Positions 29,101-36,434 of a stretch of DNA of 64,000 nt are shown here, piece by piece. This DNA is from Linyphia triangularis. Its lineage: Eukaryota > Arthropoda > Arachnida > Araneae > Linyphiidae. The notes below the pieces were generated by a model that was given only the letters and a program-made list of their open reading frames with translations, ran no database searches and was not told the origin of the DNA. Position numbers and translations under genes: made by a program. Within the stretch, counting starts at the first letter, position 1. Each line of letters opens with the position of its first letter. The DNA is taken from NCBI GenBank assembly GCA_963978545.1, contig OZ021722.1, positions 38,519,365-38,583,364 of the forward strand. Reading direction: 5' to 3'.

Positions 29101-32100
29101 ATTTGAATGGATCATTTGGCCAAGAACCATATTAATAAAAACTAATCTGCAATAAGTCGAACTTTACTTTATCAGAATTCGTTTAAAAACTATATGTTTA
29201 GAAACAGAGGGGGATGTCAAAATTAATTAAATTAGTTTATAGGAAGAGGGGGGAAGCGAATCAGAAATGTGACGTTATTTTAAGGGAGAGGGTTGATCAA
29301 ATGGGACTTAGCATAACAGAGGAGACAGGGGGGGGGGGTCGAAAATCTTTCCGAAATTGAATAGGTACGGTCTTGGATGCGAACCAATTGTAAAATATTG
29401 GTAGTGGATATTTCATGTTCAGCTTTCTAAATCAAATTTAAAAAATCCAAAAAAATCAAAATAAAAATTATCCAAAATTTAAAAATATGAGTTACAATTT
29501 GTTGTAAATTTTTTTATCTATAAAATATTTCACAACAGTTACACAAAAACAGTTACATGAAATCATTTTAATGTAGAACACAAACAAATGTGATGGTCAA
29601 CACGAAAAAAAAAAAAAAGAAGAAAAAAAAATTACCTCATTTACAAATTTTCTATCCATAAACAAGATAATGCAAAATAAGTGTATCTAATTGTAAATAG
29701 AGATATAGAACGTGTTTAAAAAAAAATTAAATTGGACAAATCTAAAGAGATATTATAAAACATGTCGAGATTCTAAAAAAATTAAAAAGAACGTATTTAT
29801 TTTTCTATTTCCCTAATAATTTGAAATCTTATTCACATACAAACGCTAATAGCTAAATTATTTGTATAACTTTAAGTAACACAATATGTATTTTAAAAAA
29901 CTTCTTTTAAGATAATAACAGTATTGTTACAAAATATAAATAAATATATATTTTTTTAATTTCAGGATTTTATTCTGATTTTATTTTCAAAAAATTTAGT
30001 TCGAAAGACAATTCAAATTTTTTTAATAAAAAAATTAATGTAATCATTTAAAACAGGTTGGATAAAAAAAAATAGTATCGAGTAGCTTATGTGTTTAAAA
30101 CAGTTCATTTTACTTCCACATATTTACTCTCAAAGAATTACAGCGCCATCTCATGAGTACATTAGTAAATATTAATTAAAAATACGGATCTTTTCGGTTT
30201 TCAGATAAACCTGAAATCTGGCATTCACTTGCACTTCATTTCGATTTTATGCAAATTTGGCGATTCTACTTATTTATATGAATAGTTTCAATTCATTAAT
30301 ACCAGCAGAAATTGAGATAAAAAGTGATTAACTGCAGTGTCAGGATATTTCCACCATTTAAGCAATAAAAAACAGTAGCGACATCTCTTGATGAGGTTAG
30401 AAAACAACTTTTGACCTCACAAAATAATTTTCATAAGTACGAGTAAATTAAAATCCTCATACCATCGAAATCCTTCATCGAATTCTTCACTGTCATTTTA
30501 CATTGATGACTTTTCGAATTTATTTGTTTGGAATTACCCAGTATCTAACTTTTTATAGAAAGTTTCTAAATACTACTATTATACTTCTTCATTCATATCG
30601 ACCTTTTGTGGCACTCATTGCAATTAATAGAGTCTAAAAATAAAAATGGGATTAAATAGGAAAAATTACTATTTTATATCTATATTATATTGGTTTCTGG
30701 AACAGCCACACAAATACAGTAAGATATTCCTTGGGACTACATAAATAGTTATTTCATTTTGTATATGTATTTATCGGTGTATGGTTGAATTCGTGTATTT
30801 CGAACAGTTTTAAACAAATTTTGTAAAGCTTTCATTAAATTGTCACATTATCATCGATTTGCATTAAATAAAATTTTTAAAAAATGCGATTTACCTTTTC
30901 GTAACTTTTCTAATATTGCACGTACTGTAATTCACATTTTCAACTAAGATTCATTTTAAGAAGATAAACTAAGCATTCAATAAAAATAAAATACAAATGC
31001 ACGGTATATATATTCCAGTGCAAAATGTAAAACACATAATAAAACAACAATTATATACTATTTTAGATTATAATGCATCTTTCAGAACGTGCAAACTTAA
31101 CTCTTATTTCTAAATTACAAGAAATATAGCGTATATTTTCAAAAAGTGCTTCTAATTATCGTCTTTACAGCAACATCTTTTAAATAATGCATAAAACGAC
31201 TAATTCGTTGCCGTTATGTGTATCTTAATTACTATATTTTATAGAGCAATGAATTCATGAGGAAGATAAGAAGGTTCACTTTATATTCTTGGATATTATA
31301 CATACGATGCAATATAATTTTGAAAATTGAGATCAATTGTTTTTATTTTTAAAAGAAATATGAAGTTTAGAAACACAAAGTTATAACAGCAACTCAATTA
31401 TAAATTTAAATTGTATAAGCCTACTCTACTACGAAGGCATAATTCTGTACCTTGGATGTATGTTATTGAAGGTGCAAAGTGAAAAATTTTCGATTTAATA
31501 AAGTACTAAAATCAATATTTTTTATCGAAAAAATCGTTTTAAGAAGCAATATCAACAATTTTCATTTAACCACTTAACAACACATAAAAAATTTTGGTTT
31601 CTAAAATTAAGATTGGTTTGTCTTATGTATTGGTTTGAGTTTTAGTATTATTAATTTTACTTCATAAATCTTTCTTATCTTATAATGAACACAAACTTAT
31701 TCAGTTCTACTCCCTCTAAATCCTTCCGTGGCTATGCCCTTGAAAATCGTGGCCCAGAAAATTCTCCCCATGTAGCTATTATCGCACAAACTATTTCTGT
31801 TTTAGTTTATGCACTTCACTTCCACTCTCAGTGTTGAGGTTTCTGTTTCTTTTCTCAGGCTGTCCGAAGCTGAGTCAGAGAAACAGTCGATTAAAAGAAG
31901 TCTGGAAGCAACGCAGCTGTTGATTGAAGAAAGAATAGCATCCCATAAACAACAGCAAGTGAGTAAAAGCATAAAAAAACGATCCCGCAACACATTCATT
32001 GTTTTTTATGAATACAAAGTGTTCGATGCTTTGTTTTGTAATTAGTAGCATCTAGAACTTCAAAGTATTTATTTTAAACATTTTTTGTAAATCTCTATGT

Positions 32101-35100
32101 AACATACCCAGTTGATGAAATATGCACATTCAAGTAATCCAAAGCATTGCTATGTCGACTCCTGTCATGGGGGGGGGGGGGGATCTATCTGTGTAATTTT
32201 TATTGTGCTTTGAACAGAATTAAAGAGAAAGTAATATTTTAGCTTATCTCTTAGAGAATTAAAAGAACACTTCCTTTTAGTAATCCAATGTTGTTCATAA
32301 AATTGCTTGAAATACACTTATAATATTTGAATAATTATGGTTTCACTGAAAGTTATTAAGCAGTAATTAAGTTTTTTAATAAATATACTTATTCCAATAA
32401 TTTGGTGGGGTTTGAAGTGATAAAAAGCTATTATCACATGTATTTTTTTACTCTCCAATCTTTAAGCTTGCACAGAAACTGATCAAAATAAAACTTTGAA
32501 AAATTATTTACGCAAAAATTGTAAATAACAAATATTAAAAACCTAATAATCATTTTGTTCACGACGTATTATTTTCTTGCAATTATACTGACATATTCTT
32601 GCACTTATCAAATACACTTTCTCAGATTCTAGAAAAAGAACGATTGGATAAAGAAAAATCTACTTTAGAAAGTAGTATAGCAGCCTTACAAGTCGAGATG
32701 TCTGCTTTGAAAAATGGAAAACATGAACCAGGTAATTCATACCTTCTTTTCTTTATACCAAGTGAAACATGGTTTGTACATAAAATTTATACTTTTTTGT
32801 AAAGTTATACATTTCGGATACGCTGAATATAAACACTAACTAAATTATATTTTTTTTGTCCACGTTTTGAGATTCCAAGCTTTTTTGCACTTTTAGTTAG
32901 ATTCAATTTCTATTCCTAAGAATTCCTTAAAAATTTTGCCATAATTTTTTCCCGAATCCTAAGATTTTTAACATTAAACTACTGCAAATTAATATAGAAT
33001 GCCAGAACAATTTTATATTCTATATCTCTATAAATGAACCATTTTTCGGTTATGTATTATGTATTTCATGTTTTGTATATTTTTCATGCATCATCTTATT
33101 AACTGAAAAAACTAGCAGAAAAGAGTAGATGTATGTAACAATATCAAATTTTTATCAATTTAATTCATTTTAATTACTTTTTCATAGCAATTTATAATGC
33201 TAAATTGTTTTTTTTTTTTTTTTTTTAGATTACAGTTATGAAGAACTTAGAAATGAAAAGGATGCATTAGAACAACAGGTACTGCTTTTGCTTGAATTTT
33301 TAAAAAAAAATTCACATGGTGATTAAAACTTTAAATTAAGCAATTTTTTAATTGATGTAAGTATTAAAAAGTTGGCATAATTAAAAGAGGTGAAAAGTTG
33401 ATTGAGAATACATGAAATTTAAAAAGAAACGTTTCAAAATAATCAAAATTAATCAAGAAATATTTTCTACATCTTTATATAAGAACCTACTGTATCTATA
33501 AAAGGAAGATCATAATGATGCTCTAAATATCAGTATTTATCTATATTTATAAGCGTATTTTGAAGCGTAATATTTATTTATAAGCGGAAAGTTGAATACT
33601 AACCTATTCAGTGTGAAACTTTTTATGCAGATTAGGACAACAACAAAAATATATATATATATATTTTTTTAAATGGCATTGAATTGGGACGTGAGAACAA
33701 GAACGGAGTTTTATAAGTAAGCAGGAAACTTCACTACAAGAACACTCATTTTAAAGAGAAAGCATAGTTATGAAAAACAAAGATAAACACAATTTATTAC
33801 TAAATTTTTTAGTATATAACCGATAAACACTTTAGCTGTGAAATATATTTTGTAAATTCAATGTGTGTTTTTAATCTTTTGTATTTCATGCAGGTTAATT
33901 TTATGAATAGTGTCATTGTGGACATGCAACACAAAAATGATGACCTTCGATCAAGGCTAGATATTCTGGAAACAGAAGTTATATTTGACGGACATCTGCA
34001 ATTGTAAGTACATTAAAATTTTGTAATTCGATACAAAAGTTATTTAACTTGACTTGTGTGGAAAAAAAAAGCACCATTGATCCAAAATGAAATATAAGAA
34101 AATTGAACAAATGGGTTTAATTATATAACGTAAAACAATCGATGTATTTAAAATTTTAGATTAAGATAGTTGTGAAAAAGCAAAGCTTGCTACGTATATA
34201 TGTTTATTTTACAATTGAAATTCGCATTGACTTTCAGGCAGACTAAAGATTTGTATGAACAGGTTCCCACTTAATTCTTAATTAATCTTGAGAGTATAAT
34301 TTTCATTTTAGATGTAATGTCGTGAAAACATCAAAAATTTGTACTCGGTATTTTTTATTCAAAACAACATAAAATATTTCCCAAAAAGGCAAGATAAAAG
34401 AACTTTTGAAAAAATCCATATTCAAAAATATATTAGCCGATTCGCAAATTAGTAATCCTCCTAGGAACCTAATTTAATCAAACGAAATTCAATAAAGGTA
34501 ATGTAACAAACTATGTGTTTGCATATAAAATGAAATATCACAAGTTTTTTTACTTTTATATATGCAATACATGTTTAAATCTATTGAGTTCACAAGATTA
34601 CAAAGTTGTTTTTTTCTCCAGATAGCAAAGCACAGATATGGCACCGCACACTGGTATTATAGTTTCAGGACAAATTATGTAAGAGAACCACCATCCCCTC
34701 TAAGCACATTCAAAATTATGAGGTTTGTTCTGAAATCTACTTGACCTGTGTATACGATTTTGTATCGTACGTATCGGTACGATTATGGATGAAACAGGAA
34801 ACATTATACTTTCTTCTGCGAAATAGCTACTTCGGGGAATTGTAATTGCAATATACTTTTATACTTTTTTTAAAAGGGAAATTCAAAGGACTTTATGCAT
34901 GATGATATCATTGATCTCCAGAAGTATTTGACGTCACGATTTGTTTTGATATGTTACCATGGGAACCCTTACAAAATCGAATGCTTGAATTTAAATATGT
35001 GAAATTGAAATTTATTTGTAAAGGTGTTACTATGGGGACTTGTTTTGGTTTACGATGATAACAAAAAGTTATTTAAAATAACTTTGCGGGTAAACGCCAT

Positions 35101-36434
35101 CCCTTTTTAGAGAACTTCCTTGATTTGAAAAATCACATCATCCCTATTTTTTCATTTTGGGATAAAGTTACCCAAATAATTTGGTAACTGTATTATAGCA
35201 TGTCTTAATCAGTAAACAAAATTGATTTTGAATCCATTTTTACTATCCTCCTCCCATTTTCTCCTAATAAAAACACAAATCAGAAAATTTCCGTTTATCA
35301 GATGTTTCTGAAAGCATCTGCAACAAAACGAAGCTCTCCAGTATTCCTCTCGGAACACATGAGGAGTGCAATTGTCCTCTATGGAAGGCATATTATTTAA
35401 TTTTGCTACCCTCCATCTAATCAGATGCCTAAAGGGCATGATGAAATTCCACTTTCATCTCCATCCGCGAAGTTTTATTTCGAATACACACTCGACTTTA
35501 TAGTCAATTGATTGACCACCAGCGTTGAATGGGCATATAATAAGTAAAAACATTGTCATCTGGCTAACATACTTTCCGATTCTAATATCACATTCTTTTC
35601 AATAATAAATAAAGATGAATAAATCGTGCTTTAAATTTAAATAAATAATGTCATATTTTGCCATGTATTATCAAAAATATTTTTTTAGGTGTGATACTTT
35701 GAAAATATTATTGTACGTAATTAAATTGCAGAAATGGGTAAAATATAGATTATTTATTAACTTTAAAACAATTTTTATTTAAAAAAAAGTTAGGGATAGT
35801 CAATTAAAGTTATTAAAGACATTAATTTGAGTAGAGTTTGCACATACAAACATGGTAAACCGTGTGCTTGTATGTGCAAGTATGCTTGTGACGAATCACA
35901 AAAAAAGTTTGAAAGCACATCCGAATGTTCCTGTTTGCATATTTCCTTACCCCGAGGACATGGCAGTTGACTGTGGCATACCTGTAATAATCTGCATTGC
36001 ATGATAAAATTGTTATTATAGTTGTTCCAACCAGTCCATTAAAGGTCTTCTTTATTACTTTTTTTACCTATTCGTCTTCATGATGTGACAAATGACTTGA
36101 ATAAAATAAATCTGGTGTCATTTCTCCAACGGGAATTTCTTCAAATAGAGCTCATATTCATAGGTGATATTCATTAGACCCCCTCCCATAAATACCTCTG
36201 CATAATACTATACAATGGAACGTACTGTAGCCAGTACTGTCTGCACCACCTTCAAAGTTACGCTCAAATGAATTCTTCTCTTTCAGTGGCCTACCTCACA
36301 ACCGTTCCACGTCCCGTCTCTTCTGTGACATCTGTGATATTTTCGACGTCCACGACACAGAAGACTGTCCCAAGCAGAAAAACAACTCCGTCCGCCGGAA
36401 CCTCTCGTACTCCTCACAAGAAAGCGAGTTCTGA
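5467..36434 (+). CDS. CLIP1: CLIP-170/CLIP-190-like microtubule plus-end protein, C-terminal part (19 exons)
   Basis: Members of this family bind growing microtubule plus ends through N-terminal CAP-Gly domains, dimerise by a long coiled coil and use C-terminal zinc knuckles to recruit dynactin p150 or LIS1 and to fold back on the CAP-Gly head. Joined exons: 5467-5517, 6767-6885, 7387-7447, 9345-9443, 10479-10589, 10961-11092, 11919-11976, 13572-13655, 14192-14333, 16088-16247, 17900-18124, 19049-19251, 23364-23475, 25681-25724, 31859-31958, 32626-32731, 33229-33278, 33894-34003, 36287-36434. They total 2115 bases, an open frame of 704 residues plus stop with every splice phase matching. Residues about 18-640 are Glu/Lys/Arg/Gln-rich coiled coil. 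Family identity rests on NSVIVDMQHKNDDL and the knuckle CDICDIFDVHDTEDC (residues 669-683), both closely resembling the vertebrate CLIP-170 tail. The CAP-Gly domains are outside the window. Only one knuckle is seen. Identity is firm; individual short exons are less certain. Confidence 0.9.
5820..6057 (-). repeat. Interspersed repeat, copy 1 (related copy at 45925-46188)
   Basis: This segment and 45925-46188 share an ordered series of matching blocks: AAAACATCATAAAACA, then TTTTTACCCT, then a GATTGGC(C)AAAATCCGT block, then GGCC(T/A)GCGTA(T/G)TTGTGCTA. Both copies are on the same strand of the window. Copy 2 starts with a poly(T) run and copy 1 with an A-rich tract. A poly(T) start would suit a SINE-like element read on the minus strand, but I see no clear A and B boxes, so the class is open. 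Confidence 0.6.
6767..6885 (+). CDS. CLIP1: CLIP exon 2
   Basis: Acceptor ATACAG, donor GTATGT, leaving phase 2. Residues 18-57 begin DDQRKYSEESEKRAQRLRQL and run as a strongly charged coiled-coil helix. Confidence 0.85.
7387..7447 (+). CDS. CLIP1: CLIP exon 3
   Basis: A long poly(T) tract leads to acceptor TTTTAG; donor GTAATT; phase 2 to 0. It encodes KKVEELEFRIEEECIGKDDL and a final E, continuing the coiled coil. Confidence 0.85.
7448..9344. other. CLIP intron 3
   Basis: About 1.9 kb of AT-rich intron. It holds a T-rich run near 7610-7632 and no coding exon or recognisable transposon that I can support. Confidence 0.5.
9345..9443 (+). CDS. CLIP1: CLIP exon 4 (phase 0-0)
   Basis: Acceptor TTTTTTCAG and donor GTGAGT are both strong. 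The 33 codons begin AEREKERRKIEELQRCLDQE; the exon is plainly richer in G and C than its flanks. Confidence 0.88.
9444..10478. other. CLIP intron 4
   Basis: About 1 kb of AT-rich intron with a poly(T) run at about 9711-9741. I see no other feature. Confidence 0.5.
10479..10589 (+). CDS. CLIP1: CLIP exon 5 (phase 0-0)
   Basis: Acceptor TGTTGCAG, donor GTCAGT. The 37 codons begin DSILKDETKRLNEESKTLRE and end in ELQTMKQ, a heptad-rich coil. Confidence 0.88.
10961..11092 (+). CDS. CLIP1: CLIP exon 6 (phase 0-0)
   Basis: Acceptor TTTCCTGTAG, donor GTAAAC. It begins PKPSTPLLKADELMKKEEAL: a short proline-containing break followed by coil ending in LLDRMAEL. Confidence 0.87.
11093..11918. other. 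CLIP intron 6
   Basis: AT-rich intron. Near 11775-11885 two diverged blocks of about 60 bases both contain AAAAGACAAT and TATTTAAAATGTGCA, suggesting an old local duplication. Confidence 0.5.
11919..11976 (+). CDS. CLIP1: CLIP exon 7
   Basis: Acceptor CATTTCAG, donor GTAATG, phase 0 to 1. It encodes EKELEKNKTRQARQLDTID. Confidence 0.82.
11977..13571. other. CLIP intron 7 with a short tandem duplication
   Basis: At 12024-12091 a unit of about 34 bases containing ATTAAAACGCAATGTATCC is present twice. A G(G)GTGTACCAAAAATGTAAC stretch near 12648 resembles a mariner-type end, but no matching end or transposase was found. Confidence 0.5.
13572..13655 (+). CDS. CLIP1: CLIP exon 8
   Basis: Acceptor CTTTTGCAG, donor GTATAA, phase 1-1. 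It encodes LNVKLQKFETKCVNLGEELH and eight further residues. Confidence 0.82.
14192..14333 (+). CDS. CLIP1: CLIP exon 9
   Basis: Acceptor TTATCTCAG, donor GTGAGA, phase 1 to 2. It begins EMERRLQASQEQVSHLEGDK and ends in RVQDREK. Confidence 0.88.
14334..16087. other. CLIP intron 9
   Basis: About 1.75 kb of AT-rich intron containing a nearly pure poly(A) run at about 15489-15531. No exon or element is supported. Confidence 0.5.
16088..16247 (+). CDS. CLIP1: CLIP exon 10
   Basis: Acceptor TGTGCAG, donor GTAAGA, phase 2 to 0. It encodes a very highly charged helix starting EASKWKKEAENARKEVDRLR. Confidence 0.88.
16541..16712. mobile_element. Tigger/pogo-like MITE, copy 1
   Basis: A 172-bp element flanked on both sides by TA (16539-16540 and 16713-16714). 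Its left end is CAGTCAAACTCCGTTAACGC; the reverse complement of its right end is CAATCAAACCCTGCTAACGC, matching at 16 of 20 positions. The CAGTC terminus with a TA target duplication is typical of Tigger/pogo non-autonomous elements. It has no coding capacity. Confidence 0.7.
16915..17076. mobile_element. Tigger/pogo-like MITE, copy 2 (degraded)
   Basis: A diverged relative of the element 200 bp upstream, in the same orientation. It shares GTTAACG(C/T)GAAATCGCTTA near its left end, ACTTAACGTT in the middle and CCATCGA(C/T)TT near its right end, which reads GCGTTAAATGGGTTTGAGTC. The outermost bases are degraded, so its limits are approximate. Confidence 0.6.
17151..17190. repeat. (AT)n microsatellite, short
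   Basis: Alternating AT of about 40 bases with one interruption near 17179, between the MITE pair and the element at 17381. Confidence 0.9.
17381..17811. mobile_element. TIR element with CAGGGTGGCCAC-type ends
   Basis: The left end CAGAGTAGCCACAGAATA and the reverse complement of the right end, CAGGGTGGCCACAAAATT, match at 14 of 18 positions. The interior is rich in TCAGGGAA-like repeats and holds a further CAGGGTGTCTACA copy near 17668. No transposase is present and I cannot name a superfamily. Open frames crossing it are not credible genes. Confidence 0.5.
17900..18124 (+). CDS. CLIP1: CLIP exon 11 (phase 0-0), longest coiled-coil exon
   Basis: Acceptor CCAATAAAG, which is purine-rich for an acceptor, and donor GTGAAC. 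The 75 codons begin ESEEHNSKKIRELERQLSHI and are GC-rich, with a continuous heptad pattern of Leu, Arg, Glu and Ala. Confidence 0.87.
18125..19048. other. CLIP intron 11
   Basis: Holds three ACTAGTTT motifs within 18528-18588, inside a patch different in texture from the surrounding AT-rich DNA and possibly an old repeat. No coding sequence is supported. Confidence 0.4.
19049..19251 (+). CDS. CLIP1: CLIP exon 12
   Basis: Acceptor TTGTGGCAG, donor GTAAGT, phase 0 to 2. It begins TCKRLQMSEQSRAHWEGEAI and ends EVVQDLHLQ. This is the most GC-rich exon in the window, and its third positions favour C and G. Confidence 0.9.
19486..20413 (+). mobile_element. Tigger (pogo/CENP-B-type) deletion derivative
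   Basis: A 928-bp element flanked by TA on both sides (19484-19485 and 20414-20415). Its ends are CAGTCAATTCGCGATAACTC and, on the opposite strand, CAGTCAACTCGGGATAACTC, matching at 18 of 20. Repeated GATAACTCGAA-type motifs lie near both ends. It lies inside the hAT-like element, so it is the younger insertion. It keeps only an N-terminal transposase fragment. Confidence 0.8.
19871..20300 (+). pseudogene. Tigger transposase N-terminal fragment, frame broken
   Basis: In Tigger/pogo transposases an N-terminal CENP-B-like helix-turn-helix pair binds the element ends and a C-terminal DDE domain cuts. Two reading frames are seen here. The first (19871-20068) contains PNTLSTILKNKDDF, typical of the first HTH. 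The second (20070-20300) contains AAVLKWFETYRNQN and SEEWLEKFKARPNI, typical of the second HTH. A stop and a frame change separate them near 20066. The DDE domain is absent, so this copy cannot encode an active transposase. Confidence 0.75.
20594..20800 (-). pseudogene. hAT transposase C-terminal (dimerisation) remnant
   Basis: The minus-strand reading contains LMPLMNFSKVIPGRSSECEL, then GFS and LMFIKINGPP. These resemble the C-terminal hAT dimerisation region, where a Ser-x-Glu-Cys-x-x-Gly-Phe-Ser motif precedes a Leu-Met-x-Ile-x-Ile-Asn-Gly-Pro-Pro motif. The rest of the transposase is missing. It sits between hAT-type ends, which supports the assignment. Confidence 0.55.
21155..23363. other. 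CLIP intron 12, remainder
   Basis: About 2.2 kb of AT-rich DNA between the hAT-like element and the next exon. I see no supported gene or repeat. Confidence 0.5.
23364..23475 (+). CDS. CLIP1: CLIP exon 13
   Basis: Acceptor TTCACTGTAG, donor GTAATG, phase 2 to 0. It begins IEEQRRIVEEMQHRLKYTEG and ends TTKSQDQMQ. Confidence 0.87.
24600..25165. mobile_element. Possible TIR element of unknown family
   Basis: The left edge has TAGAGTAGGGAAGGATAGAA. The right edge, read in reverse complement, has TGTAGGGAGGGATGGGACAG, a loosely similar inverted sequence. Related GGG(A)AAGAAGG and GTCCCACCC motifs occur between them. No target duplication is clear and there is no coding sequence. Confidence 0.3.
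25681..25724 (+). CDS. CLIP1: CLIP exon 14 (short)
   Basis: T9CAG acceptor and donor GTAGAA, phase 0 to 2. It encodes VENGLKQEMETLKR plus two bases. The donor overlaps an in-frame TAG, so reading through it would end the protein at once. The phase match to the next exon supports the splice. Confidence 0.75.
28115..28320. repeat. Diverged tandem duplication (two units of about 100-113 bp)
   Basis: Both units carry CAATTGAAAA, then AAATTAACCTCAGTTTGTG, then CATGACTAAAA and CAAATATTTCT..GTGAC in the same order. Small indels separate them. This is a local direct duplication within the intron. Confidence 0.75.
28900..29345. repeat. G-rich repeat-like patch
   Basis: Plus-strand G runs recur (GGGGGGGGAAGGAA near 29035, AGGAAGAGGGGGGAAG near 29240, and a run of G at 29329-29338), together with an AATGTGACGTTATTTTAAGGG block. 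It stands out from the AT-rich intron and resembles a decayed interspersed element, but no ends could be defined. Confidence 0.35.
31859..31958 (+). CDS. CLIP1: CLIP exon 15
   Basis: Acceptor TTTTCTCAG, donor GTGAGT, phase 2 to 0. It encodes RLSEAESEKQSIKRSLEATQ followed by LLIEERIASHKQQQ. Confidence 0.88.
32169..32182. repeat. Poly(G) run
   Basis: About fourteen consecutive G in an AT-rich intron; similar runs occur near 29329 and 61558. Confidence 0.9.
32626..32731 (+). CDS. CLIP1: CLIP exon 16
   Basis: Acceptor TTTCTCAG, donor GTAATT, phase 0 to 1. It begins ILEKERLDKEKSTLESSIAA and ends in MSALKNGKHEP. Confidence 0.87.
33229..33278 (+). CDS. CLIP1: CLIP exon 17 (short)
   Basis: A long T run leads to the TTTTTTAG acceptor; donor GTACTG; phase 1 to 0. 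It encodes DYSYEELRNEKDALEQQ, joining smoothly to the conserved next exon. Confidence 0.83.
33894..34003 (+). CDS. CLIP1: CLIP exon 18, conserved pre-knuckle helix
   Basis: Acceptor TTTCATGCAG, donor GTAAGT, phase 0 to 2. It begins VNFMNSVIVDMQHKNDDLRS. The Phe/Leu-Asn-Ser-Val-Ile-Val-Asp core followed by a Lys-Asn-x-Asp-Leu stretch is the segment that precedes the zinc knuckles in CLIP-170, so this exon anchors the family assignment. Confidence 0.92.
34004..36286. other. CLIP intron 18
   Basis: About 2.3 kb before the last exon. Short open frames at 34562-34744, 35209-35439 (minus) and 35790-36002 (minus) have no recognisable motifs and are taken as chance. No repeat of note. Confidence 0.45.
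36287..36434 (+). CDS. CLIP1: CLIP terminal exon with one zinc knuckle and ESEF C-terminus
   Basis: Acceptor CTCTTTCAG, phase 2, and in-frame TGA at 36432-36434. It encodes the zinc knuckle C-x2-C-x5-H-x4-C (Cys669, Cys672, His678, Cys683 of the visible protein), sequence LFCDICDIFDVHDTEDCPKQ, then a short basic and serine-rich tail ending SYSSQESEF. Vertebrate CLIP-170 has a second knuckle after this one and ends in DETF. Here the second knuckle is missing, but the last residues are again acidic plus Phe. Confidence 0.92.

Larger units (their letters stand above)
25725..31858. other. CLIP intron 14 (6.1 kb)
   Basis: The longest CLIP intron in view. It holds interrupted T runs at about 25892-25930 and 26857-26880, a tandem duplication at 28115-28320 and a G-rich patch at 28900-29345. 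I find no exon in it. Confidence 0.5.
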
